Of a stretch of DNA of 8,366 bases, positions 1 to 6,746 are shown piece by piece; position 1 is the stretch's first letter, and every line of letters begins with the position of its first letter. Made by a program: the position numbers and the translations under genes. The notes beneath the pieces were generated by a model. It did no database searches and was not told the origin of the DNA. It worked only from the letters and a program-made list of their open reading frames with translations. Source of the DNA: Spirochaetota bacterium (GTDB lineage: Bacteria > Spirochaetota > Leptospiria > Turneriellales > Turneriellaceae); contig JAKQXK010000572.1 in NCBI GenBank assembly GCA_029561505.1, positions 1-8,366 on the forward strand. The letters run 5' to 3'.

Positions 1-1726
1 TGCGGTGGCGCTCGGTTTTGTAAGTGCCCGCCAGAATATCGAGGCAGATGCGCGAAATGCGCAGCAGATTCAAGAGCTGGCGCTTATATTCGTGAATGCG
101 CTTCACATGCACGTCGAAAAATGTGTCATGCGGCAGCGTAATATGATTGCGATCTTTGATAATTTCGAATAGCAGGGCTTTGTTATCCTGGCGAATCTGT
201 TGCCACTTGCCCTGAAACGCCGAATCGTCGCGAAACTTCATCAGGCCTTTCAGCAGAGTGTGGTCGTTATGCCACGAAGTACCGATGGCTTCGTTTATGA
301 GCGCAGTCAGCTGCGGGTTTGCCGCAACAAGCCAACGCCTGAACGCGATGCCGTTTGTTTTATTCGAGAACTTCTGCGGCCACAGCTTAGCATATTCGGG
401 AAAAAGCCGCGTCTTCACAAGCTCGCTGTGCAAAGCCGAAACTCCGTTCACTGCAGATGAGCCCACGACCGAAAGCGATGCCATACGTATGCGCTTTGGG
501 TGCCCTTCTTCGATGATAGAAGCGCGTGCTATTTCTTCGTCGGTGAACCCCTGGTGGTGCAGGTCTTTGAGAAACTGAAAATTGATGTCGTATATGATCT
601 CTAAGTGCCGCGGCAGCAGCCTGCCAAACAGATCGAGGTTCCATTTTTCGAGCGCTTCGGGCATAATCGTGTGGTTTGTGTAGCCCATGCAGCTGCGCGT
701 AATATCCCATGCTTTTGCCCAGGGTACAGATTCGATGTCGACGAGAATGCGCATGAGTTCGGCGATCGCGATCGCGGGGTGCGTATCATTCAGCTGAAAG
801 AAGACGCGATCGGGTAAAAGTGAGATATCCGACTCTTCATGTTTAAACGCCGCAACGGCGTCTTGAATCGTGGCGCTCGCCAGAAAATATTCTTGCCTGA
901 GGCGCAGCTCGAGGCCTTTCAGGTTGTTGTCGCTCGGGTAGAGCACTTTCGAAATCGACTCTGAGTGCACCTGATCGGCCATTGCCCTGATGTAGTCACC
1001 GTGTTGAAAATAATCGAGGCCAAAGTCGGCGCTATGCTCGGCCCACCACAGGCGCAGCATCGCAATGCCGGCAGAACCGTTACCGGGAATCAACATATCG
1101 CGGCCGCGCGCGATCACCGTCTGGCTGCTCTGCCATTCGGTCGTTTCACCCTCTCTGTGAGTATGCCCGCCGAAACGAATCTCGTAGCGTTTATCGTGGC
1201 GGTCGATCAGCCATGGATAGTTGCCTGTTAGCCAGACATCGGGCGATTCTTGTTGCGCACCGTCTTTGAAAGACTGTTTAAAGAGACCGAATTCATAACA
1301 TAGGCCCGCACCGATGCAGGCATAGTCGAGGTGCGCCATGCTGTCGAGAAAGCACGCGGCGAGCCGGCCGAGACCGCCGTTGCCGAGTGCGGCGTCGGGT
1401 TCAATCGCCAACAGGTCGTCGAGACGGCAGCCGAACTCTTCAAGAATCTCTTTGGCTTCGTTGCGCAGGTTCATGTTAACCAGCGCCACGTTCAGCATTT
1501 TGCCCATTAAGAATTCCATTGAAAGGTAATAGACGCGCTTGTGGTGCCGCGACTTGCGGCGCTTGAGAATCAGGCGGTGCATCATCAGGTCGCGCAGCGC
1601 GAGTGATAGCGAAATATAGGCGTCGGTCGCCGTCAGTTCATCGATACTGCGCCCGAGCGAATAGTTGAGGTGCCGCTGAAAGCCGTTCTTCAGCTCAGTC
1701 TTGATGTCGGCAGATAGTGGAATCAC
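1..1726 (-). CDS. glgP: Glycogen/starch (alpha-glucan) phosphorylase, N-terminal two thirds; cut by left window edge
   Basis: Cytosolic PLP enzyme that releases glucose-1-phosphate from the non-reducing ends of glycogen or other alpha-1,4-glucans. About 575 codons are read on the minus strand without interruption; family members are usually 800-850 residues. Hallmarks seen in order: KRVYYLSMEFLMG (~63-75), EPDAALGNGGLGRLAACFLD (~109-128), YEFGLFKQ (~144), a GDY...VLYP...KGLELRLRQEYFL stretch (~243-282), QLNDTHPAIAI (~311-321), YTNHT..PEALEKW (~349-362), VNGVSALHSELVK (~426-438), NKTNG (~455) with RRW soon after, and VKRIHEYKRQLLN (~541-553). The PLP-binding lysine and its motif lie beyond the window. 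I chose GTG at 1726: an in-frame TAG lies 12 codons upstream, no ATG lies between, and the family homology (RHLNYSLG) begins about 18 residues in. No clear Shine-Dalgarno is visible. There is no long regulatory N-terminal extension. MalP-type maltodextrin specificity cannot be excluded. Identification of the family is very secure. Confidence 0.96.
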   Translation of the reverse strand, partial: MIPLSADIKTELKNGFQRHLNYSLGRSIDELTATDAYISLSLALRDLMMHRLILKRRKSRHHKRVYYLSMEFLMGKMLNVALVNMNLRNEAKEILEEFGCRLDDLLAIEPDAALGNGGLGRLAACFLDSMAHLDYACIGAGLCYEFGLFKQSFKDGAQQESPDVWLTGNYPWLIDRHDKRYEIRFGGHTHREGETTEWQSSQTVIARGRDMLIPGNGSAGIAMLRLWWAEHSADFGLDYFQHGDYIRAMADQVHSESISKVLYPSDNNLKGLELRLRQEYFLASATIQDAVAAFKHEESDISLLPDRVFFQLNDTHPAIAIAELMRILVDIESVPWAKAWDITRSCMGYTNHTIMPEALEKWNLDLFGRLLPRHLEIIYDINFQFLKDLHHQGFTDEEIARASIIEEGHPKRIRMASLSVVGSSAVNGVSALHSELVKTRLFPEYAKLWPQKFSNKTNGIAFRRWLVAANPQLTALINEAIGTSWHNDHTLLKGLMKFRDDSAFQGKWQQIRQDNKALLFEIIKDRNHITLPHDTFFDVHVKRIHEYKRQLLNLLRISRICLDILAGTYKTERHR

Positions 1727-1767
1727 GGCCCATGCTGCAAAGCGCGCTGAGCCGTGCCACTATTTTT

Positions 1768-1805
1768 GCCCGCAGTTTTCCATTAGGAAAACTGCCTGCG
1801 CGGGC
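1768..1805. repeat. Perfect 10-bp hairpin with flanking GCCC/GGGC arms in the glgP leader
   Basis: GCAGTTTTCC (1772-1781) is followed by the 4-nt spacer ATTA and its exact complement GGAAAACTGC (1786-1795). Outside it, GCCC (1768-1771) can pair with GGGC (1802-1805) across a six-base asymmetric bulge. The stem ends about 45 nt upstream of the phosphorylase GTG. On the minus strand it is followed by GGGCAAAAATAG, with no T-run, so it is not a standard terminator for that direction. It could be an operator dyad or a 5'-leader RNA hairpin. Which of these it is cannot be told from sequence alone. Confidence 0.6.
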
Positions 1806-1930
1806 CCGGAAACCGAAAAAGCAAAAAGCAGCGCCGTCGCCTGTCCTTCAGACGACGGTGCGCTTTAGCAGTCGTTTGGCCCTGCAAACGACGAGGCTTT
1901 TTCGCTTTTTCGGCATGTTTTCCGGAGCCC
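1802..1930. terminator. Nested inverted repeat with two inner hairpins, probable bidirectional intrinsic terminator
   Basis: The outer arms pair in three blocks: GGGC 1802-1805 with GCCC 1927-1930; CCGGAAA 1806-1812 with TTTCCGG 1919-1925; CCGAAAAAGC 1813-1822 with GCTTTTTCGG 1904-1913, continuing AAAAAGC 1823-1829 with GCTTTTT 1896-1902 around one bulged C. Inside are two hairpins: 1831-1839 with 1853-1861 (9 bp, one G-U), extended by CTG/CAG around TCCTT; and GTCGTTTG 1871-1878 with CAAACGAC 1885-1892 (perfect 8 bp, loop GCCCTG). On the plus strand the second hairpin is followed by GAGGCTTTTTCGCTTTTT. On the minus strand the first is followed by TGCTTTTTGCTTTTT. Each direction therefore has a stem followed by T-tracts, as in an intrinsic terminator. 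The structure starts about 10 nt after the ATPase stop codon, the expected place for its terminator. A folded RNA or a mobile palindromic element is the alternative. Confidence 0.65.
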
Positions 1931-1939
1931 GCGATTCGT

Positions 1940-4684
1940 CTACCACCGATTTTCAAGGAAACTACGGCTTAGGCCAAATAGGGCACTGAAGAGACTGAAA
2001 GCCGCGAGCGCAAGCCCGATAATCTGCCAGTCGGCCAATGCGAGCGGGTTCGTATGCAGGTACATGTTAAAGAACGGCACGTAAATCAATGCCAGCATTG
2101 CACCGAGCGAGAGTACTATACCCAGAAACAGGTATGGGTTGGTAAAGAGCTCACGCCCAGGCAGAGCGCCGCGGGCACGCAGAAAGAAAATGCCGACAAA
2201 CTGTGTAGTGACAATCGTCGCAAAAGTCGCGGCAAGACCGGTTTCCCATGCAGCAGCTTCACCGCTGTGCCGGCGAAACACGGCAATAAAGACTAGAGTC
2301 GAGAGAATACCGCGCACAAGCCCCGTCGCGCCGACATGAACGAGCTTTCTTTTATCGAGCAGCGCCCCCTTTTTACGCGGAGCCTCACGCATGATTCCGG
2401 GAGTTGCCGGGTCGTAGGTCAGCATTAAGAGCGGCAGCATCTCGCCGACCAGGTCAACGAGTAATATCTGTACGGGCAGAATGATCGGCGGCAGGCCAAA
2501 GGGCAGCAGCGCAAAACCCGCGAGCACGCACAAAAGTTCTGTGAGGTTAGACGACAGCGTCGCCACGACATTATTTTGCAAATTGCGAAAGATCGTGCGC
2601 CCCTCGCGCACTGCGGCGACGATTGTGGCGAACGAATTATCGAGCAGAATAAGGCTCGCCGCCTCTTGCGCAACCTTGCTGCCGCCGCGACCCATCGCCA
2701 CGCCGATATCGGCGCGCTTAAGGCTTAAGGTGTCATTCACACCGTCACCCGTCACGGCTACGACGTCGCCGCGCGCCTGCAGCGCCTCGATAATGCGCAG
2801 CTTTTCAGCCGGCGAAACGCGCGAAAACACGACTGCAGGCTCTGCCAGAGCAGCGCTGAGCGCCGTGTCATTCATTGCATGCAGTTCGTCACTGTTGATC
2901 ACCGGCAGCGGACTTTTTTCGTGCTGCGCCATGCCAATCGCGTTGGCGATCGAACGCGCCGTAGCATGATGATCACCCGTGATCATCATGAGCCTCAAGC
3001 CCGCTTCTTTCGCGGCCAAGACCGCCGCTTTGACTTCTTCGCGTGGCGGATCTATCATCGTCACGAAACCTGAAAACACCAGATTCGACTCGGCAGATTC
3101 TTCTGTAATCTTTTGCCCCGTTTCGAGATTTCGATACGCCAGCGCGATGACTCTGAGCGCCTGCGCCGAATAGGCGCGTGAAACTGCGAGCAGCTCTTCG
3201 CTCATTGCCGCGTCGAGAACCACATCATTACCGTCGACGCGACGGTGCGTGCACAGCGGCAGAAGCGATTCGATTGAACCTTTCACAAAGAGAGTTTCTT
3301 TGCCCCGATGTTCGCGCAGAATAGAAACCCGCTTACGCACTGAATCAAACGGAAAGAGCTGAAGCCTCGGGTAATCGGCCGCTACCGCCTCGGGTTTAAA
3401 GCCCGCCTTCATGAGCAGCGTGGCGAACGCCGCTTCGGTTGGGTCGCCGAGCGCATAGAACTCTGGGTGAAACTCATCGGGTGGGTTAACAGTGCCCGTT
3501 GAGGCGAGAAATCCTGCCAGAAAGAAAATCTTTGCATCGCCGAGCGTGCCATCACGCATGATTCTGCCCGATTCGTCGAAGATCTCACCTTCTGGGTTAT
3601 AGCCCGTGCCGGTGATACGGTAGTTCTTACCTTCAAAGTATGCGGCGGTGATTGTCATTTCATTACGGGTGATCGTACCGGTTTTGTCTGATGCGATCAC
3701 CGTAGCAGCGCCGAGCGCTTCAACCGAAGACAGGCGCTTGACCACACCATTCTTGCGCGCGAGCCTTGCGACACCTAACGAGAGCCCCATTGATATCTGC
3801 GCGGGTAAACCTTCGGGCACCATCGCCGCCGCGATGCTCACGGCAAATATGAGCGCGGTCTTGAGAGGTTCGTCGCGCAGAAGCTGCACGATAAAGAGCA
3901 GCAGCGCGAGAGACAGCGCGAATTTCGTGATCTTACCGCCGAGCGTATTGAGTTCTTTTTGCAGGGGCGACAGCTCACGCGTCATGTTCTGAGACGACAC
4001 GGCAATTTTTCCGAGTTCTGTATTGTCGCCCGTCGCACAGACGAGCGCCGTACATTCGCCGCGCACCAGCGCGGTGCCGAAATAGAGCATATTGCGCCGG
4101 TCGGGCAGCGGCAAAGATGCCACTTCGCCGGCGAAAGACGCACTTTTTTCAGATGATGACGATTCACCGGTAAGAGCCATTTCATTAGCCATAACGCTTA
4201 CACCGGCAATCAACCGGCAATCGGCGGGCACGCCATCGCCTTCTTGAAGATAAATGACGTCGCCTGCAACCAGCAGCGCAACCGGCACTTCGATGCGAGC
4301 GCCATCGCGCACTGCAATCGCGTTTTCGGTCACCAGATTACCTAGACGTGCGGCGATGTTCTCTGATTTCCAGTCTTGAAAGAAGCCCACCAGAGCATTG
4401 ATTACGACGATCGCGAAGAGCACCGCGCCGTCATTGACCGACCCCAGCACGAACGACAATATAGAAGCGGCAACGAGCAAAAGCACGAGCAGGTTTTTGA
4501 ACTGCTCAGCGAGCAGCTCGAGCTTTGATCGCCGGGTTTTCGCCGAGATTCGGTTTTCACCCTGTTCTACAACTCGCCTGTGCGCCTCAGAATTTGTGAG
4601 ACCACGCTCAAGGTCAGAATTGAGATTCTTTGCCCATTCGGCGACGAGCCCCGTGTGATAACCTTTTGCCATGCTTCGTGCCAC
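1940..4684 (-). CDS. P2-type cation-transporting ATPase (Ca2+-ATPase-like, PacL/MgtA superfamily)
   Basis: Inner-membrane pump that uses ATP and a phospho-aspartate intermediate to move cations. The 914 residues carry the full architecture: N-terminal cation-ATPase domain (~10-80); helices M1-M2 (~64-103); actuator domain with TGES (172-175); M3-M4 (~252-296) with PEGLP (290-294); phosphorylation motif DKTGT (Asp333); nucleotide-domain FPFDSVRKRVS (444-454) and KGS (468-470); DPPRE (545-549); ITGD (568-571); TGDGVND (645-651); and M5-M10 (~705-905). Cation-site residues are SNLTE in M5 (Asn713, Glu716) and VDLVGE in M6 (Asp744, Glu748). The M6 motif departs from the N..TD pattern of Ca2+ pumps and resembles the D...D of Na,K-ATPases, so the ion is uncertain. 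The post-hinge sequence is TLSLK instead of the common APALK. The listed start is GTG (4684), preceded by GGGGTG at a 7-nt spacing; ATG at 4672 (910 residues) is an equally plausible start. It is followed after 10 nt by a structured terminator. Family call is certain, substrate is not. Confidence 0.95.
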   Translation of the reverse strand: MARSMAKGYHTGLVAEWAKNLNSDLERGLTNSEAHRRVVEQGENRISAKTRRSKLELLAEQFKNLLVLLLVAASILSFVLGSVNDGAVLFAIVVINALVGFFQDWKSENIAARLGNLVTENAIAVRDGARIEVPVALLVAGDVIYLQEGDGVPADCRLIAGVSVMANEMALTGESSSSEKSASFAGEVASLPLPDRRNMLYFGTALVRGECTALVCATGDNTELGKIAVSSQNMTRELSPLQKELNTLGGKITKFALSLALLLFIVQLLRDEPLKTALIFAVSIAAAMVPEGLPAQISMGLSLGVARLARKNGVVKRLSSVEALGAATVIASDKTGTITRNEMTITAAYFEGKNYRITGTGYNPEGEIFDESGRIMRDGTLGDAKIFFLAGFLASTGTVNPPDEFHPEFYALGDPTEAAFATLLMKAGFKPEAVAADYPRLQLFPFDSVRKRVSILREHRGKETLFVKGSIESLLPLCTHRRVDGNDVVLDAAMSEELLAVSRAYSAQALRVIALAYRNLETGQKITEESAESNLVFSGFVTMIDPPREEVKAAVLAAKEAGLRLMMITGDHHATARSIANAIGMAQHEKSPLPVINSDELHAMNDTALSAALAEPAVVFSRVSPAEKLRIIEALQARGDVVAVTGDGVNDTLSLKRADIGVAMGRGGSKVAQEAASLILLDNSFATIVAAVREGRTIFRNLQNNVVATLSSNLTELLCVLAGFALLPFGLPPIILPVQILLVDLVGEMLPLLMLTYDPATPGIMREAPRKKGALLDKRKLVHVGATGLVRGILSTLVFIAVFRRHSGEAAAWETGLAATFATIVTTQFVGIFFLRARGALPGRELFTNPYLFLGIVLSLGAMLALIYVPFFNMYLHTNPLALADWQIIGLALAAFSLFSALFGLSRSFLENRW

Positions 4685-4688
4685 GTTT

Positions 4689-4733
4689 ATTCACCCCGCT
4701 GTTCTGCAAACTACGTGTCTCAGACAGGTGAAT
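4689..4733 (-). promoter_or_regulatory. Leader dyad that could pair over the ATPase ribosome-binding site
   Basis: ATTCACC (4689-4695) and GGTGAAT (4727-4733) are exact complements 31 nt apart. Read on the minus strand, the proximal arm is part of GGGGTGAAT, the likely Shine-Dalgarno region just before the GTG start at 4684. A leader hairpin would therefore hide that site if transcription starts upstream of 4733. Inside lies an 11-bp odd palindrome, TGTCTCAGACA (4716-4726, plus-strand reading), that could be a small protein-binding site. The pairing is visible; regulatory use is inferred. Confidence 0.35.
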
Positions 4734-4753
4734 GAACCGGGCGGATAAGGCTC

Positions 4754-4798
4754 AGGTGGCAGATACCTGTATCCTCGCTTCTGCTGAGTTCGCCACCT
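4754..4798. repeat. Inverted repeat in the ATPase/ATP-grasp divergent intergenic region
   Basis: AGGTGGC (4754-4760) pairs exactly with GCCACCT (4792-4798). Within the enclosed segment AGA (4761-4763) can pair with TCT (4780-4782), and a small dyad GATAC-ct-GTATC occupies 4762-4773. The repeat sits about 60 bp before the ATP-grasp start and 70 bp before the ATPase start, so it could be an operator for either gene or a leader hairpin of the ATP-grasp transcript. No convincing -35/-10 pair could be fixed in 4685-4858 on either strand, although both promoters should lie here. Confidence 0.35.
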
Positions 4799-4858
4799 AG
4801 AAACTAAGTTCTGAAATTTAACTCTCAAGTCTTGTCTGTTAGGGTGAAAAGACCACTC

Positions 4859-6049
4859 ATGCGTGCTTTTTTCGCTACAACCACCAGCCAAAACCCGCCG
4901 ATAATCAAAAGAGTGGCCAAAGCCGAAAAAGACGGATTTTACTTATCTTTGGGGGCGGGTGAAAACCAGCTGCCGCTGATACGCGCTGCGCGCGAGCAGG
5001 GCCTCAAGATTATCGGCGTAGACCGTAACCTCGGTGCGGTTGGGCTCAAATACTGCGACCTCAAGATAGAAGAGTCGATTCTAAACTATCGCAAAATCTA
5101 TTATAAAATTTCGAGTCTGGTTGAACCCAGCCAGATCGCGGGTGGTTACGCGGCAAGTTACGGCGACGCGCTCGCCAGCTTCGCGTTTCTGTGCGAGCGC
5201 CTTAGTATCATTGGCCTCAGCCGCACGCTGATGGAAACCGTGCTCGACAAACTGCAGGTGCGCAAGCGCCTCACGGGTCTTGAACATTCGAATTTTGCAC
5301 AACCGAATTTTCTTGAAATCTCACAGAGCATGCACCGCGAAGAGATCGAACAGCTGGGCTTTCCCCTGATCGCAAAAACACGCCGCGGAGCATCAAAAAA
5401 ACACGTCTATCGCCTCGAGAGCTGGCTCGAGGTTAAACACTTTCTTTCACGCCGCAATCTCGAAGCTCTTGGCGTAAAAGGACACGAGTTTATTTTCGAA
5501 CAATTCATCGAAGGCGACGAGATTATCGTCACAGGGTTTGCTCAGAATTTTCACTATCACCTTATCTCTGTGCACGATCGCATCGCGGCCGACAAGCCAC
5601 CCTTTATCGACCTGCAGCACCGATTTCCCTCTCGCTATGCGCATCTCGCGTCGAGCATTCAGCAGATTCACGAACAGATTTGTATGCGGTTGCAGCTCTC
5701 TGATACACCAATCGTCAGCGAATGGAAAGTCGTCGCCGATCGCATTTATCTTGTCGAGCTCAGTGCACAGATTCCGGGTGAACACGTTGCCGACTTCGTG
5801 ATACCGAAGGGGCTACGCTACGATTATTTTGCCAATCTTGTGAGGCTCACGCTCGGCGAGAAGATCGAACCTGTTTCAGACAAGCATGTGCATCCGGTGC
5901 GCGTGAAGTACTGGGCAGAAAACCCAGGTTACGGCGAATGGCAAGAAGAGACGAGCAAAGCCGCGTTTGCGCGTGTCATCAACGCCAACCCTCCCAAAAT
6001 TATCTCTTCGAATCTAGACAGATACGGCGTAGCCGGATTTCTCGATTAA
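4859..6049 (+). CDS. ATP-grasp domain carboxylate-amine ligase-like protein, substrate unknown
   Basis: Predicted soluble enzyme that would activate a carboxylate as an acyl-phosphate with ATP and join it to an amine or thiol; the substrate is not recognisable. With the ATG at 4859 it has 396 residues. An N-terminal Rossmann-like pre-ATP-grasp domain opens with SLGAGENQLPLIRAAREQG (~30-48) and reaches an acidic end in IIGVD (~51-55). DKLQVRKRL (~130-138) marks the ATP-grasp entry. FPLIAKTRRGAS (~168-179) supplies the nucleotide-binding lysine and glycine-rich loop. FIFEQFIEGDEI (~211-222) fits the adenine-binding strand and EGxE motif. VELSAQIPGEHVADFV (~299-314) fits the E..aRipGd..p metal/phosphate loop of the carnosine-synthase/PylC-like branch, but with Ser-Ala-Gln where an Asn or an Arg is often found. 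Upstream in-frame TTG 4832 and GTG 4844 are possible starts; ATG 4859 has only a distant AGG as RBS. It stands alone on its strand, ending 13 nt from the convergent pdxH. Confidence 0.88.
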   Translation: MRAFFATTTSQNPPIIKRVAKAEKDGFYLSLGAGENQLPLIRAAREQGLKIIGVDRNLGAVGLKYCDLKIEESILNYRKIYYKISSLVEPSQIAGGYAASYGDALASFAFLCERLSIIGLSRTLMETVLDKLQVRKRLTGLEHSNFAQPNFLEISQSMHREEIEQLGFPLIAKTRRGASKKHVYRLESWLEVKHFLSRRNLEALGVKGHEFIFEQFIEGDEIIVTGFAQNFHYHLISVHDRIAADKPPFIDLQHRFPSRYAHLASSIQQIHEQICMRLQLSDTPIVSEWKVVADRIYLVELSAQIPGEHVADFVIPKGLRYDYFANLVRLTLGEKIEPVSDKHVHPVRVKYWAENPGYGEWQEETSKAAFARVINANPPKIISSNLDRYGVAGFLD

Positions 6050-6062
6050 TCTGCGGGTTTGT

Positions 6063-6692
6063 CTAAGGTTCAAGCCAGGTTCTTTTGTATGAGCCGTCGC
6101 TCTGAAGATCATAGTGCAGCCGCTGGTGCAGGCGATTCGGCTGCCCCTGCCAGAATTCAACCCGCTCAAATGCAACTATATATCCACCCCAATGCGGCGG
6201 GCGCGGTACGGGTAAACCCGCATATTCAGCCAGCGCCTTTTCAAACCGGGTCTTGAGTTCGTGGTAGTGCGCGAGTGGCGCGCTCTGGTTCGAGACAGCC
6301 GAAGCAACGCGCGACGCGTGCGGGCGGCTCGCGAAATATTCATCGGCTTCAGCCGCCGTTGTGCGGGTCACTGCACCCTCAAAACGAATCTGGCGGTGCT
6401 GTTTGGGCCAGAAAAACACCCCGGCAGCTACGGGTTGTTTGTCGAGCTGTAATCCCTTAAGGCTGTGCCCGTTCGTGTAGAAAGTCACCCCTGCTGAAGT
6501 GATCTCTTTCGCCAGCACAACGCGCACCGAAAGTCTGCCGTCGGCGCCGGTCGTGGCCAAAGAAAAGGCCGTCGCCTCTGCCTCGACTTTGAGCGCGTGC
6601 TCAAGCCAGAGTTCGGCACCCACATGCGGGTCTGCAGGCAAAGACTCGATGCTCTCGCCATCGTACTCGCTGCGAATCGAAGACAGTTTCAT
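6063..6692 (-). CDS. pdxH: Pyridoxamine/pyridoxine 5'-phosphate oxidase
   Basis: FMN-dependent cytosolic homodimer that oxidises PNP or PMP with O2 to pyridoxal 5'-phosphate, the last step of DXP-dependent vitamin B6 synthesis and of salvage. At 209 residues it has the usual family length. Seen in order: IRSEYDGESIESLPADPHVG (~6-25), RVVLAKE (57-63), FYTNGHSLKG (71-80) of the FMN site, WPKQHRQIRFEG (95-106), SRP...S....SNQS (122-137), PPHWGGY.V...RVEFWQG (165-183), the substrate-binding RLHQR (187-191) and a C-terminal W-x-P end (WLEP). The Arg and His of RLHxR are kept, while the usual Asp is Gln. I use ATG 6692 because homology begins immediately after it; the in-frame codons upstream to 6812 encode no family sequence and overlap the divergent tetR. 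It converges on the ATP-grasp gene with only 13 nt between stops and no evident terminator hairpin there. Confidence 0.96.
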   Translation of the reverse strand: MKLSSIRSEYDGESIESLPADPHVGAELWLEHALKVEAEATAFSLATTGADGRLSVRVVLAKEITSAGVTFYTNGHSLKGLQLDKQPVAAGVFFWPKQHRQIRFEGAVTRTTAAEADEYFASRPHASRVASAVSNQSAPLAHYHELKTRFEKALAEYAGLPVPRPPHWGGYIVAFERVEFWQGQPNRLHQRLHYDLQSDGSYKRTWLEP

Positions 6693-6746
6693 GAGCGCTT
6701 GTTCAGTTTTGCTATACAGGCCGTCCGCAGAAAAAAGAAATGGAAT
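6693..6746. promoter_or_regulatory. Short divergent pdxH/tetR control region
   Basis: Only 54 bp separate the pdxH and tetR start codons, so both promoters and any TetR operator must lie here or extend into the coding ends. On the plus strand the last part is A-rich (AAAAAAGAAA, 6731-6740) and serves as the only RBS-like sequence before tetR. On the minus strand TGTATAGC (6712-6719) could be a -10 element for pdxH. I find no strong palindrome typical of a TetR operator. The promoter assignment is weak. Confidence 0.3.

Noticed and set aside
1763..1935. Integron attC-like recombination site
   Set aside because: The nested palindrome recalls attC, but I cannot find the paired RYYYAAC and GTTRRRY core sites at its ends, and no integrase or cassette genes are near.
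1717..1989. Plus-strand 90-residue open frame across the intergenic palindrome
   Set aside because: It runs through the hairpins and the ATPase end, has low-complexity basic/Phe-Arg content from the repeats, and shows no family resemblance or RBS.
2481..2969. Plus-strand 162-residue open frame antisense to the ATPase
   Set aside because: Composition is Ser/Ala/Arg-rich as expected of a shadow frame, and the opposite strand encodes conserved P-type ATPase motifs throughout.
6597..6746. 50-residue N-terminal extension of the TetR regulator
   Set aside because: These codons overlap pdxH on the other strand, have no TetR homology, and the family normally begins 10-20 residues before the first helix, as with ATG 6747.
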